Source of the DNA: Rhynochetos jubatus
Lineage: Eukaryota > Chordata > Aves > Eurypygiformes > Rhynochetidae
Direction: 5' to 3'
Assembly (NCBI GenBank): GCA_027574665.1
Contig: CM050652.1
Span: 41,816,307-41,880,306 of the forward strand
Length of the DNA stretch: 64,000 nucleotides
Shown: piece after piece, positions 1-15,961 of the stretch
How positions within the stretch are numbered: position 1 is the stretch's first letter
How the letters are laid out: each line of letters starts with the position of its first letter
Translations under genes and position numbers: made by a program
The notes under the pieces: generated by a model
The model's input: the letters and a program-made list of their open reading frames with translations, nothing else
The model's database searches: none
What the model was told of the DNA's origin: nothing

Positions 1-1252
<1,252 letters not shown>

Positions 1253-2388
1253 TGAACTCTTGAGTTGCATTTGAAGGTTTCTCTTTTGATGTGTCTGCAA
1301 GAAGTTCTGCCTGTTGCCTCAGTAGTGGCTCTGTGAAGAGGGGACTGATTGGCAGCATCTTCTCGGTGGTATCACAAAAGATGGATCTGGGTGTGGCATC
1401 ATTGATAAAGCAGTCAGCCAATTTCTCTGCTCCACTAACAAAAAAAATTAGCTGGCATATAATGACTCATCTGGAAGGGGCAAGTTTATTGAGAATAACT
1501 TGATTGTTGCAAAAATGAAGCAAATATGCACAATTTTCACTATCCTTCTTCAAGACTTTGACCAGGACCTAGTACAGTGTTTGTATAGCTTCCTAGCAGT
1601 GTTTTTGAGCTTACACAATAAACAAAAGTAGCTCTGAACTCTGAATGTCTTTTTATACAAAAGCAAAACTTCAGCAGAGAAAGAAACAACAGTACAGAAG
1701 AAAGAATGAGAATCATAGAAAAAAGGGAAAACAACCAAAAAAGAACAGCACAGGGGAATTCAACACAATGATGTTGAGAGAATTCATTTTGTACTAGGAA
1801 GGAGGAGATTAAAGGCAACAGGGCATAGTTGCAGCTCTGTAACAATTGAGTAACTTGGAGGAAGAGATTAGCATAATGCCCTTTGAGCAGCATCGTTCTC
1901 ATAAGGGCAGAAAAGCTTGTCCTTCAGATCTGCTTCATGCAAGAGAAGCAGAAGGTTGTGGGACCTTATACTCAGGGGCATAAACTAATATGTTCCTGAA
2001 AGAAAATAAAGCACTTTTTTAACAGGGTTTTAGTATTGTCCTTCCTGGAACAAACTGTGGAGAATAAGCAGAAGAATGGGGAAATAAATGTGAAGTATCC
2101 ATGTGTCCTTACTGTGTTGCCAGATTTCCTAAGCTTTATTTTTCAAACAGAAAGTGCTGAAGAGATTTAGAGAATTGCTTTGCAAAACCTCTTCAGTAGG
2201 AGCCAGTAACTGTAAAGATATTGCATGGTCAAGTCTGTGCTCCCAAGACGGCTGGTAAAGTTGAGCCAGAGCAGTTCAGGAGCGCTTATTCAGCCAAAGA
2301 GAGAGGATAAAAGTGTGGTCAGGAATGAGCAGTTCCTTCCACAAGTTGGGATCTCGTATGGAAGAAAGCTGGCCTGAAGGCAAAGCTG

Positions 2389-2418
2389 GGAACCCAAGGA
2401 CTAGGAACCCAAGGACTG
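2389..2418. repeat. 15-bp tandem duplication
   Basis: There are two adjacent copies of GGAACCCAAGGACTR, at 2389-2403 and 2404-2418, differing only in the last base (A or G). It is a simple local duplication with no sign of a mobile element. Confidence 0.85.
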
Positions 2419-4449
2419 GGGCCAGCTGTTCAGGAACAAGATCTGAGAAAAGAAGCCTAGACTACAGTAGCTAAGCAGCCCATGGAGCAATCCAGACCAA
2501 GTGGTGAGATGCTACTGTACATTGATGGAGCAACCACCAATGTGGCTTATCAGCCAGTCTTAAGAGCCCTGGAACAGATTAGCATGCTTCTCCAGGCACG
2601 TATGATGTGACAGGGGAAGAGCAAAATCAGGACAGTGGATGAGGAAGCCTTACAAGTCTGATGACTAGCAGCATCAGGATCACATAAGGGGAATCTGAAA
2701 GGAGCTCAGATAAGAGGAGGAAAATAATGAATAAGCTTCAAAGGTACAGAGCTGTCAGAGCTATTTCCAGTGTCCATTATCAGACAAGAGGACAGTCTTT
2801 GTTGTTCTTGCTCAGCAGACAGTACGGAAAGAAAATAACTGAAGATCCAGTTGTTCTATTCCTGTTCGTGCTACTCAGTTGCAGTAGCCACTACTAAAAT
2901 GGTGATTCATTTGACAGTGGTTAACTTTTCCAGGCAATATGCTACACCAATAAAGTAACCTTGGCAGGATTCATTACTTTCAAACTGCATGTATCAACAT
3001 TTTAAAGTGAGGACAGTACACACTGTTATCATGTGAGTGATGAAGGAAAGAGTGAGGCTTGATCTGACACAATCTGTTCTGAGTGCATGCTTACAGCTAA
3101 TGAAGTTCACACCAGTTGCCCATCCTAGGTGTACTCGTGGGTCTATGTGCTAGTGGGCAATACAAAGCAGATTTCTCTAGCCATCCCAGTTTGCCTTAAT
3201 GCAAGTAACAGAGTCCTGCACAGGCACAAAGAGGGAATGGATGGAGACTCTTGCATCCACACTGCAAGTGGACCACTTTAGCTGGTGCCCTGGTGCACAC
3301 CTTCAACGTTGGTTCCACCTGGAGGGAAGAGGCTTCATGCGCCACATGCATGACAGCATCACAAGACAAATTCAGACCTCATCATACACAAAATCACTGA
3401 TGTAGATGCAGCTATTCCAAGGTTAGGAAGATTGCTGAGGCCAAGCTCAAAAAAATAACAGAGCAGAAGTTTTGAGTTCTCCTTTGAAAAAGATATTATG
3501 TTGATTTTGTTTTCTCCATGTGGTGGATGTGAAACAGACTCCTTTTCTTTAAACACTTTGATTTAGCATTTGTAGATTCCCTGTATTTGACTTATAGACT
3601 TTGTTCTGGGCTATTAAGTAATTGTGAGATATTTCCCCCTCAGCAATGCCTGGAAGATCAGATCATCAATTGTTGGGTTACCCTGGGCTACTGTTAGCCA
3701 ACTCCTCCCACTGAACCAAGGATACTTTGGAAGAACTGCTTGAAATTGAAATTTGAAAAGTTCCTTGAGATGTTTGTTATGTTCTACCAAATGATAACAA
3801 ACCTAACACTTTATTATAGGACAAATAATGTGCAATTTGTTGATGGATATTTATGTAGAATTTGTTCCATATCATGTAAGGCCATTGTTGTATTTACAAT
3901 ATATTACTAAGTGTTCTTTAATGATATTCATTAGGACCTGGATAAATGACCATAGATTCTTGGAGAATAAATATTTTAAATGCAAAATTACATTATGTAA
4001 TTAATATTGATTTTAATTTCTATCTTTTTAATGGGAAAAATTGATTAAAAGCTGAATTGTGTCTGTTGTCTACGAAAGAGAGCTCAAACTTTGAAATGTT
4101 GCACAGACAGGTATTTTAAGATGTTTCAATTCAAAATATTTTGTATAGTTACTTAAACATACTTTGGCCCAAACATTTCAGGATTTAACCAATATGTTTT
4201 GTTTTGCACAGTTAAACATAATGAGGGTAGATTCTCAATTGATGTAAATGTCAGACTTTTAATAAGTGGATGGATCACCAGCTCTCCAGCCAAGCTTTCT
4301 CTTCATTGTCTGGGATTTCATAAACAGGCTACTTAAATGAGCTCCTTAAACTCATACATAGCAGTCCGATAGCTTACAGATTTTAAGCCTTTGGCGTTCA
4401 ATAACTTTTACCAACTTAATTCCTAATATGTGAAATTTGATGTTGGTCG

Positions 4450-4462
4450 CCCCCCCCCCCCC
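4450..4462. repeat. C13 homopolymer
   Basis: Thirteen consecutive C are read directly, followed by GCCG. Homopolymer length is prone to sequencing error. Confidence 0.9.
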
Positions 4463-6666
4463 GCCGTAGGACTGATTATTTATTCTAACAGTTTAATCTT
4501 GAATTATCAGAATGAGTTTTAATATACGTAGCTGAATTCAATACAATGCTAAATGTAGAATATTTCAGTTAAGCGAATTGAATCACTTTGGAGACTCTGG
4601 CATAAAACAGAAAGGGGAATAACAAGAAGGCCTTTTAGCTCTTTAAAGAAGCAAATTTTAACGATAAAAAAGAAGTTATTGAAGGTCAAGATGTAAATCT
4701 AAGGCCATTATAAAGGACAGTGTACAGTACCAAAGATCTGAAATGTTGTCAAAAAAACAAAAAGCTTAGTTCAGTCTTTGTTAGGCCTGAAGCTGCAAGT
4801 GCTAATTACCTTCTGCCTTCAGCTGAGAGTGCATAATAGCAGTTGATAGGCATTTGGCATCTTGCAAGAACCTAGTTCCCTAGGCACACAACACTTGAAA
4901 GGGAGTAGCATTTGGTAAATTGAAAGTATCAGCTTCTGGAAATATAATTTCCATCTCAGTCTGGTTTTGTTTGTCAAAGAGAACTTCTGACCTGCATGTA
5001 CTCATGCTGACCTGCACGCCCGTGCCAAGTCATTATAAAGCCATATAGCTTGACATAGTTAAAGATCATTTAGACATAGAGACTCAATCTGCTTAACAGT
5101 TACACGATAGCTAGATGTTACAGAAAGTGGAATAGAATTTTGGTCTTTTTTAGAATATTTATGCTTCAAAATGTCCACTTACCTGAACATAACTGTTTAT
5201 GAAATAATGTAGATTATGAGCAAATGTAGTTGCTGTGGTGAATTGAAAATAAGATTAGGTTTTCAGTCTTAAAACACAATTCCATTGCAGACAATCCTTA
5301 CTTTTTCAAGTAGAGTATACAGCTCCACAAAAGGCCACTGTGAGGATTAGGTTCCTTCTAGGGGAGGCAAATTGTTAATGAATGTACTACTGTAAAAAGG
5401 TCATTTCTCCATGGTTTTTGCTAATGTTTGTGTGTGGATGTTTTAATTTTTATTTCTTCCTTCTATGTCCTCCTTGTCTATGTTGTGTCTCATGACTGTT
5501 CTGGATTGTCACTTGCGGTAGGTTTATTTCGCTATTTGGACGCACCTAGTCTAAAGCTCTGATACATATAGTCTTCTGACAGCTCTGGCTCCTCAGCTGA
5601 GATTGATATGTAGTAGCTTTGATACACACATCAAGAGGCTGAACTAAATTGATTGGGTATTTTTTTGGTTGGGTATATATTTGGGGGGAGGCTAGAGGAG
5701 AGCAAAAGAAAAGAGGTTGTCATCCTTTTTGTAGTTAAAGTATTAAGTCTAACTGTACTAGAAAGCTCAAGTTTAAAATTGATAGGCACATAAAAATAAC
5801 CTGCTAATTTTATTTCCTTTTTGTATAAATGTCACCATATCAAGAGTAGATGAAAGCAGTGTATATTTTTAATGTCTTCGTTTCTAAGTGTTGCTAAAAT
5901 GATTGGTACCTCATGAAACTTGCTGTGGGCTTTCACATCATCTCAGTACAGTGCCCACGCCTTAAGTTCTTAGTGCTCCATACCAAACTCTTCTAAGTGG
6001 TCTTACTCCAGATTTCTGTTGGTGCAAGCGAATAACAACTAGCAACAGTGTTTTTATGAGATCTTCCCATCAGAGTTTTCATCATTATAACAACTTTCCA
6101 GTCTCTGCTAATGCCCCTGGTGGCTCCCATTATTTTTTTCTTTAGAAAAAGAAAAGCCCCCCAAACACTCAGCTCCAGAGACGGTAGACTAGCTGCTGAT
6201 TTATTGAGTCTGAATTTAATGGATTGGTACAGCGAAATTCTTGCTTAAGCTCAGCCTGTGGGCTGAGGAAAGGAATAGACATAATAGTTTCAGTCATGAA
6301 CAGCAGCACTGAAAAATTACTACAACTTAGCCCTACTGCTTGGAGAATAATTGTTGTGGTGGTCTGAACATTTTATTAGGTCACAAAGCATTTGTGGAAA
6401 AGGAGATTTAATAGCTCAGTCCTTTCTCATTGCATCAGGCTAAAACACTGTCACTAGTGAAAGATTTTTGTCGTGCAATGAATGTGTCTGTTAGGTGAAA
6501 TAGGAGATTGGGATCAGGTATATGTACTACGCCCTGGAGTACGAGGAGTATATTCTTGGCTCTGCTGCTGACTTACTGTGGCCTTCAGTCACGCACCTGA
6601 CTTCTCGGTATGTTTGGTTTTTAAACAAACATAAGCCTTCCTTTTACATTGAGATTATGTGCTAAC

Positions 6667-6688
6667 TTAATCAGAATATTCTGATTAA
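6667..6688. repeat. Perfect 22-bp palindrome
   Basis: The left half is TTAATCAGAAT and the right half is its exact reverse complement, with no spacer. Each half carries a TTAATC-type motif resembling a homeodomain core. It lies in the intron between the transmembrane and linker exons. It could be a dimeric binding site, a cruciform-prone site or chance. Confidence 0.9.
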
Positions 6689-9600
6689 TGTTCATGTATT
6701 AGTAGCAGTGAAACATTAGGGTGTTACAAAGTAACATGATACTGAGAGCTGCAATTGCACCTAATCGAACTTCAACATATAATGGTTTTCTTAGACTGTT
6801 TCACCTTAGGATTTTAGCTGTTGAACAGTAAACTCAAATACCCTTCCCTCATGGAGACAGAAGACTGAAGGAAAGAACAAGCTTTTTAATGTTAAGTGCC
6901 CTGAGATATTTCAAAATAGTATGTGTTAACCTGGCAGCATGAAGATGATAGCCAAAATGAAGTCAATAAAATCCACAATGACATCCAGAGAGCTTGAATG
7001 TCACTTGAAGGAACCCAAGCTTTTATTGCCAGAAATAATCCAAGAGGATCTCTTTGAGGAACAGAAGCTCAGTTGCTGGCAGCAGTCTTTTCTTCTGAAA
7101 TGTTTGCTCGTGGGCTTGTTTGTTTTCCCAGTTGAATGCCTAGAGAATAGTGAGTGTATTTATTCCACGGTACCACCTGTCTTGGTCTCAGCATGCAGAT
7201 TCCCATTTGTTGGCATCCTCAGCCCATGGTGACATTCATGCTTGCCGTGGCTTATCCACAGCGCAATGAGACATCCTAATTCACACTCAGAAAGACAGCA
7301 TGTGCTGCAGAGCCATTACTGTGTAGAAAATTAGTCAGAAACAATGGCGACAAGTCTTTCATAGAAAACAAGCCAAATAAGTATACTGTGGCAATCAAAA
7401 TGGATTGACTGAGTCCCGTTTGTACATTAATTCAACCTCAGGCTTGACCAATCGTTCTGCTTTTTCACCTGCTTCAGAAGGCAACAGCGCAGGGTGCATA
7501 AAACTTCCTGAAAAATGTGAAAATAACATGTTTATGAAGATACGATGTTATAGATGAGTGTGTTCTGTAGGGTTTTCTGCAAAACTGTTTTGTAACTTAG
7601 ATTTATATTAGACTTCAGAACCTTGAAAATATGGAAACAACAGCTGTGAGCCATGAGGCTGGGCTTATTTGCATTCCTGTCTCTTCCTCTCAGTCACTCC
7701 CAAGAAGACATGGCAGCTAACTTTGCATGCTTCCTGAGTTTCTTTTTCCTCCTTTTTAAAAAATGTATTTCCTGTAATATAATTCATTTATTATTTTTCT
7801 TGTAACCTATTTTACTGTTAGGATGATATGAAGATAGAGATCCTATTCATTTTCTTACAAGTGTTGTTTTTTATACTGAAGGTCTTGCCACTGGAAGCTT
7901 CCATTGTCAAGGACATTTCTTTCTTGCGTTCTCTTGATTAACAGACCAAATTTTGAATTCTTTATTCAAGACCAGAGTCTGCAGGTTCCTAGTGAGTGGT
8001 GTCTAGGAAGTACACAATTATTGCCTAAATTAAGTGATTTGAATCACACTCTCGAGACATTCACCTGTATCCACTGATTATATGGAGAGCTGAACTCTTA
8101 CACTAAGAGCCTGAAGTTAGTGGATATGAATAACCTACAGAAGGAACAGCAGTTCATATCAATGAGGTATACATTTCAAACCCCATTGGGAATATTTAAT
8201 TGTTTACTTTTTAAGCAAAGGCATTTATTCTCTACAGAATGATGACTAATAATATGAATAGCAAAATAACCTTCAAGCATCAGAATATCAAATACTTGAT
8301 AAACTCGTATTTAGAGGATGATCTTATCTATTTTTAAGCAACTGAGCCAAAAGAACAGGTCTTTACCAACTTGTTCTCCATAGATCAATGTGGCACCCAA
8401 TAAATCATGTCTGGCTATATTTAGATTAATTTTCACTGTTAAATAGAAGTAGTCCTAATTATATAGTGTGACAAATTTTTCGAACAGAAATAAATGTAGT
8501 GTACAGAGTGGTCCTCCCATGTCAAGGAGCCAGCTCTGCCCCAAAACATGCCTCTATCTGGCCCACTGCCATTCATCTGGGGAGGATGAGGAACAATTGA
8601 TTGAGCAGCATGCACTGGCCAAGCAATCTAAAGCTGCCTCCTACTCACAGCCTGCTGCACAGCACACCCAAGCGCTGCCATATGGGGAGTGGGGGCAGAG
8701 CACGCTAGCATTCTTGCAAGAGTGCTTGCTTCTTTTAGTGCATGCCCATGGGCCCTGCCTTCAAAGCAGAGCCCTGACCCACAGGGCGAACTTCCAAAAT
8801 AGGCCCCCAGGCTGAGATCAGCTGCATCTTTTTTCGGCAAATAAACACTGGCTACAAGAAAAAACAGGTTGATTTGGCGGCTTAACAGCTCCAACTTGAA
8901 TGTATATGTTCATATTTTACATTGAATACCTGCAGCACTTGTTGTATTCTCCTGTTGCACCAGAACAAGTTTGTATTTTACTACCGGAACAACTCAGCGA
9001 GCTTTTAAGCTGAACATGATGACCTCATGTCATAGGGCTACTAAAGAAAGAAAGCAAGCCCATTGAATAACCCAACAGACCATTTAAAATGTGGATAACA
9101 AACAAGGAAGTAATGTCAAGGCATGGCACGCTGAACATGGCAGGGTCCTGCTCACTCCTTGCATCGGTGTGGCCCACTGCTGGTGTGTGAGGCCAACACT
9201 TACGGCAGTAATGGCAAAGTAGATTTCACAGTGACCAAAGCCTGACTCAGCCACTGGAAACCCATGCACAACATGCTCTTTAAATTAATTCATGGAGAGC
9301 AAGCAGATGCTGAATGAATGAAATGTTGCCTTTCCTTCTGGGGGACTCTGACAGGGAATATGTTACAATGGCAGGCTTTTCTGCTTTGTGGTAGGGAATC
9401 AGCTGGGAATTTTTAAAGACTTATGTTTTCCCCTGTGATAAAAATTGGCCAGATCAGAATTATGGTGTTCTTGAATGTGAAAGAAATTGATAAGAGTTGC
9501 ACCACCATTAGTGGAAATGCAGCCCTTCCTAGGTGTGGAGGAAAAATTGCCTTTCTGATAAATTCCTTGTTGGACATGGCATGGAACATTCTCACTACAA

Positions 9601-10550
9601 AATCATATTGTTTTCTTCCATTCAGCTCAGCAGGCATTGCACAAGCCCAAGGACTGGGCATAATTCACACGTTAAAAAAACATCCCCTTCACCATGTGAA
9701 CAAAAAGAATGATTGATGGGGCAGGCGGAGATGGAACTCGGGATGGCAGCACGCACTCTGCAGCAAGTAAACTTACAGGCTGCAGTCAGTGTTATGTTTA
9801 CCTTCCTAACATCTCTCCTTCTTGCTTTCTGGGGACTTGTTTCCTGAAAGTGAGGCTATAGGCCACCCCACGAATGGAAGCAACCCTAAAAACTCTATTA
9901 AACTGTTTCTTTATATATGACAGTGAAAGACACTTTGCTTCCGGTCTTAAATAGCTTGTGGCATGAACTAGGCATCAGCAATGAGACATGAAGACAACTG
10001 AGACCGAAATCAAAGTGCAAAATATCACTTCATTGGTCTTTACATCCCCCTGGTGTCTCAGACACGATTGTGACCTCTGCCTCACTGCACAGGAGGCAAG
10101 GAAGTACACTTCCTACCCCAGCAGCTTTGTTACCCAAGTCTCCTACCAGCTTGCTTCCCTGGAACTTCTGGAATCTGGAGACCAGCAGACCAGCTGTGCT
10201 AAATCCCTTGCAGACCCCCTTGATTTCTACACATAGTTTTGGAAGGGATTAAATGAAAGTGTACATAAAGCTGTTTGAATCCCCAGAATCTCTCTTGTGA
10301 TTTGTGGATAGTAGTGGGGTAAACCCAGTGACAGCCTGCAGGGCTTTTGGTGAAACTGAGCTGGAAGCAAGGGATGCTGGTGGTATCGGGAGGCAGCGGC
10401 CGTGGAGAGGCTTTTGTCAGCTAGGGGAATGAGAGGGGCAGCAAGCCCAGGAAACGTAAAAAATCCACTGCAAGATATGGATCTTGCAGATCTGCAATTA
10501 CAAGCAGTTTGGGTTTTTCTTCCCCTTTTATTGCAAAAAGATGCAACTCC

Positions 10551-10569
10551 AAAAAAAAAAAAAAAAAAA
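10551..10569. repeat. A19 homopolymer
   Basis: Nineteen consecutive A are followed by GAAAAGC. No recognisable SINE or processed cDNA lies upstream, so it is recorded only as a simple repeat. Confidence 0.9.
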
Positions 10570-13500
10570 GAAAAGCATTTTCTTTAATAACCCAGAAGAA
10601 AAGAGGAGACTGTAAAATCACTCTTAATTACATTACAGAAGTGAAGAACAACCAGCAGATTGAACTCTGGATCCTAGGTTGCTGAAATTTATACCGGTTT
10701 CTTGCAGGAACCGTTACAGAGTAGATGAGCTTGAAAACGATTAACTGAACATGGCACAGAAAAGAAAATCTTGATAGCATATATAGATTTATGTCTGCAC
10801 CCATGGTTAGAACTAGTTACAGAGCTCATTCAAATATGGATTAAATGAGAGGTTGCTCAAAAATTAATTTTGTCTCCCAGGTCTAAGAAGACATACTATA
10901 TATGTGGGGTTCTGTTAAAGTCCCTGGCACAACATAACTTTTCCCACTTGCTGATTTCATTAGATGTGGATATTATCACCTTGTAATGGTTGTATTGGAT
11001 TAACACCTTTTTTGTACATTCCTACACCTGCTTACATACAAACCTGTTACACACACGTAAGAAGATACAGGAGTTTCATTGTTGTGTGTTTCTGCATATG
11101 TTACGCAGAAATGAAGAAACCACTTGAGCGAACTTCAGAATCATCCCAAATTAGAAAAAATAAATCTTTTCTCCAGTACAACATAATAATGCATTTCTGT
11201 GCTGTGTATTTCACAGAAAAGGTATTTAAAATGTCAGGGAATTAAAAGAAATATTAGGAAGGGAAAGGCTTATATTCCTCTGCATCTAAATTCAGGCTTT
11301 CTGATCACAGTTTTTTCATTTGAAGAGGCTTGAGGAAAAGGCTGGCTTATAATTAAAAATATTTTATTGTTCCTAAACCCAGTAAAATATGGCTTCTTAT
11401 TTTAATTGATCGTAGCAGTACAACAGTAAGATCCAGTATAGTGTGATATAGTGTGCTATAAATGGAGGGTTGCAGTACTATTCCATTAAATATTGATCTT
11501 TCAGAGAATCTCAATACAAAATGAAAATCCCTAAGGGGTGTTTCAAGTACTTTGAAGCAATGCAATTCTTCTTCCTCTTTGGAACTCAGCAGTTGCATCA
11601 AACATGAGAAACTTCTGTGCTTCCTTTGACTCAGCTTCATCTTGAAGCATTGGCCTCTATTTTGAAAGCCAATATCTCTCTTGATCATAAAAACTATTTG
11701 TACAGTCTGCTGTAGAGATAATAATTTGTCATTTCTTCCCTTCCCCCATGCCGTGACCTTGGCCAAATCTGAACACCGTCTTATTCTTAATGTCTCTTAG
11801 TGCTTCAGTGTTTCTGAGTCAAGGTCAGGAAGAATCATATAGCTCTTCAGCTGATGTGAGTAACGTGCAATGTTTTCTCTCTCTCCTGGGAAATAGCTTT
11901 CACCTTCCAATAGTCCTCTCATAACCTGTGGAGAAATGTTTCCCAAGCAAGCAATGTTTTCTGCCTGCTGTTCAAAACTCCCTTGCAAGAGGGACATTAG
12001 GTTCCCATTACATTTTCCATAGTCATAGTAAGAACTTTTTCACATTGGGTCACCCACAGCTCTGGCATCTCATGGATTGATCAGCTGTGCAGAAGTGAGT
12101 ATAGTTTTTCTAGAGAGTTTATGGATATGTAAGTATAGCCTGGATGCAATAGTTACCAATTCCTCATGCCTGGAAATTAATACAGAGGTTCTTTTTGCAT
12201 TCTCCCTTTATCCCTGAGGAATGGCTGTAGGATAGTTCTTCTCAAACAAAATCTAAGTCAAAAGTAGATGGAACAGCAGAAAGTCCAGTACTGACCCCAG
12301 AAACAGTGATATACTGAAGCTGTTTATCACTCTTATCTTATGGAGACCTCTGCTAGGGCAACACTGAGATGATTCAGAGCAGTGTGTCTTGGAGTTAACA
12401 TCCCACTCTGAGTTACTGCTTCCTCTTGTCTCCAGGCTCAGATAAATGTGGTTACTTTGGCTGGATTGAATCACATCTGGTTGGTTTTTTTTCTTCCTTG
12501 ATCACAAAACCTCAAGCTTATTTTTATTACCAACAAAAGCAAGGTGTTTGACATAATCACATCACCATATCCTGAGAGTCCTGTGTATGGTCCTGCAGGG
12601 GATGTTCCTCAAACTGCCTTTGCTCCACCACTGTCCTCTTGCCATTGAACCTGTCACTATTGAAGTGTCATGCTTGTTGCACTAACAAAAATGTTGTGCT
12701 ATAGCCAGAGAACTCACTAGCAGCTCGGCAATTAAAATGTCTCAAAATAATTTTTATTTCCAGAAGTTCAGCCCTTCCAAATAGAAATGGTTTAGTTCAA
12801 AAAGTATTACTTTTCCAACATCACAGGTGATTTTTATCTATCAACTTTTCCCACAGATCTCATCCAGGTACAGTGTAATTTATGTTCCTCGTAAAAAGTC
12901 CATCGTTCACTAACATTCAGATATTTAACTCTAACCCAGCTCCTCAGCTTGCATAAATCAATGTTGCTGCATTGATTTCAGTTGAGCTATGCCAGTAGAA
13001 TTCCAGCTTATTTCAAAAAGTAGAGAAATAATTGCTTAATACTGTACAGTTTTGAGTCTGACCTTTTGAATTCAGATCTGACTTCAGAAAAATAACATTT
13101 TCTACCTTGGAGATCTATCTTTCCTCTTACCACACCCAATGTAGCTATTGCATGGCTCCCACTGCCTTCATGGCTGAATGAGAATGTTAATGCTGTCACA
13201 TTCTTTCTTTCACCAGCCACCATCAGCCGTGAGCGTAGCTACTTGCCAGCCTTGCAGTCTCTTTGGATAGAGTGCTCCAGCTGCTACCTGTTGTTTATAT
13301 ATGCTCTAGGTGTCTTCAGACCATCTCACATTGCGAAAAAAGAAAGAACATGACCAATCTTATTTTTGCACTTAGTAGTCTGCTTCTGCAAGCAGAAGCT
13401 CCATATAAAAGGAGCTTTCAACCTGAAAGGGCTCTTATAAATAAGCCGACCTGTTACTTTATCATGCAAATAACAATTCTGGAAGAATGCTCAGTATTGA

Positions 13501-14509
13501 TTCCTTGTTTTCACACCCTCAACTTTATTTTCATATTTTTCACTGTTTATCTCATAACTTTTTCCTATTTTTCTGTTGTTACTCAGGTAAGAATTTGCTG
13601 GAATAAGATCTACATAGTTAGTTATGGTTCATATGGTTTAATATTTGTATGAATCCCCTTTTCCACAGTGCAAATACTTCTGCTTTCTGGTACAGAAAAA
13701 AAAATAATTACATCATTTAGTATTTTAATTATATATAAAATCTAAGATAACCAGTATGTCCTTTAAAAATAGCAGGTTTTATGCAATAGACAAAGATGTA
13801 AGCAATTCTGTATTTCTTTATTTTGTGTTTCTTTCTAAGCAAACTAAAATCAACTTTCAATCAATTCAGTTCAGCCAAGCTTATAGCGAGAATGAATAAA
13901 AAGGAAATTGGTCTCGGGAGGGAGGGAAGAGGAGAAACATGCATTTGCTAATGGCATGGTGAAAACTCTGCTTCCATATTCATTCTAAATAAACATGAAA
14001 AATGTTTGGCATATGATTGTAGGAAGAACTCATCCACGGCACATGCTCTTTATCATAGTAATCCTACAGAAATGTGTTGCCAATTGCAAACAATTCACAG
14101 CATGCACAACCAGGTTTGACGTCGCCAAGATAGTCTTAAGTTGAATGAATGTATGACTTTGCTTATTTAATAGCATGTTTGCCTCCTTGTGCCTCTTTAA
14201 GAGCCAGTGTGAGCCCAGAAGAATGTTTTGGTATCGAATTGATATTTTGTTTCTACTTCCAGGTTTTATAACAATCGTTGCTTGTAATAGTCCAAGAAGC
14301 TTTCTTCCTACTTCCATTGCTTGCTTGCTGATTTATAACATCTTCTTGAGCGACGTAAATAATATCAATATATATGTAAACTGCATATTTGGATTTCTGC
14401 TGTCATGCTTGCTTTCAATGGCTTTAAAAGAGATTTGAGGACAGTGTCTATTTTAAACTGGTACTTAAGAGTTTGCCTTATTTATGAATATTACATTCCT
14501 TCTTTCTAG

Positions 14510-14635
<126 letters not shown>

Positions 14636-15939
14636 TGAAACAACCAACCTGTAACATTTCATTTCTGTTTGTGCAAGGGGAGCATGAAGTAATACATTAA
14701 GTTACAGTAGATATTTCTAAAATCCTTACGGCTTGCATGGAGTAAAGGGAGAAAACAAGACTGAAGATTCATGACAGAGGTACTACTAAATTGGTATTCA
14801 GTGTACTTGGAGTTTATATTATACCTTTAATCAAAAATGAAGACACAGTTTTATCTAATGGTTATTAATAACTTACATTAAGGCATCACCAATCAATGTC
14901 AACCCACATTATATTATGGAGTCTGCATGCAGACAGAAAAAGATAGCTTCAGCCTTCAGGTATTTATAATGTAAGCAAACAAAAGATGGGAGGAAAATGA
15001 GAGGGACATAAAAGTAAGTAGATTCACTGTGAGTCTTTTAGCAGGGTGATAAGATTGCCAGGAGCAGCTTTCTCTCATCAAGTGTGCACTTTGCCTTATT
15101 AACTAGCTGCATCAGGTCCTGTTGCTCTCCATTAAAGTACACCTACTAGCCAAGAAAATTTTAGTTTGGAACAAAAGTCCAAATAAAGAGGTCTGTCCCA
15201 CAAAAACCCAGGGAAGTTAGACAAGAAGAATCTCTTCAGTCAAGGACTGATACTCCTTCGGTACCCTACCACTTTGGCATACTTACCCATGTTTTCTGTA
15301 GGAATAGCCATTGTAATGTGATGTAGACCTAGAATCAACCTACTTAACAGGTCTGGCCACATCCTGAACTAGCTCATATTTAATTCCCCTCCCTGGCCTC
15401 TTGCTGTGGTTGGGATCACTTTTGTCAATTATACCAATCCACAGCCTCAGATTAAAAATCATTTTTACTTAACTTTGGACTGAAGTACACCAACACGTTT
15501 GACTTCCACTTCTACTGCATGATTTTCAATTAACTTGAGAATACATATCCTGCATTCCATTTTTTAACAACTTCAGTCAAAACCACATCATTCTCTGTTT
15601 AGGAAAAGAAATGACTAGTGAATTTAAAGCCCTGTTAATTCCTATTCTTCATCTGAAGAGAATTCACAGGATGCAGTACACAGCTTTTACAAGACATAGA
15701 AAAGAGAAATTAAGAAAAATTTCTGTGTCAGCAGCAGGGTATTTACACACAGCTATGTCCTGGCCTAATACATAGCATGTCCCTGTCTTTTCAATTACCT
15801 TCTGACTACCAGTGCTTGTTTTGTAATGCAAGAGCCAAAAAGAATTCTGAAGCCTTTCAAGAACCTGTGTTTAAAGGAGCTTTTCTTCAACTCCCAGAAC
15901 TAATTCTTTGGCCATGTGATGAGTCACACTGATCCCCCT

Positions 15940-15961
15940 TGAAATCAGTATGAAATCAGTA
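15940..15961. repeat. 11-bp direct repeat
   Basis: TGAAATCAGTA occurs twice in immediate succession, followed by TGAAG. It is a small tandem duplication. Confidence 0.8.

Noticed and set aside
1540-1902. 120-codon hydrophobic open frame on the - strand
   Set aside because: It is the antisense of A-rich sequence, which yields artificial Phe/Leu/Ser-rich translations. No transmembrane family is recognised.
11353-11766. 137-codon open frame on the - strand
   Set aside because: There is no recognisable domain or signal, and no splice or promoter context. Chance open frames of this size are expected in 64 kb of AT-rich intron read in six frames.
13263-13652. 129-codon open frame on the + strand
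   Set aside because: It is a low-complexity Phe/Ile/Ser translation from T-rich intron sequence and matches no SYT1 isoform.
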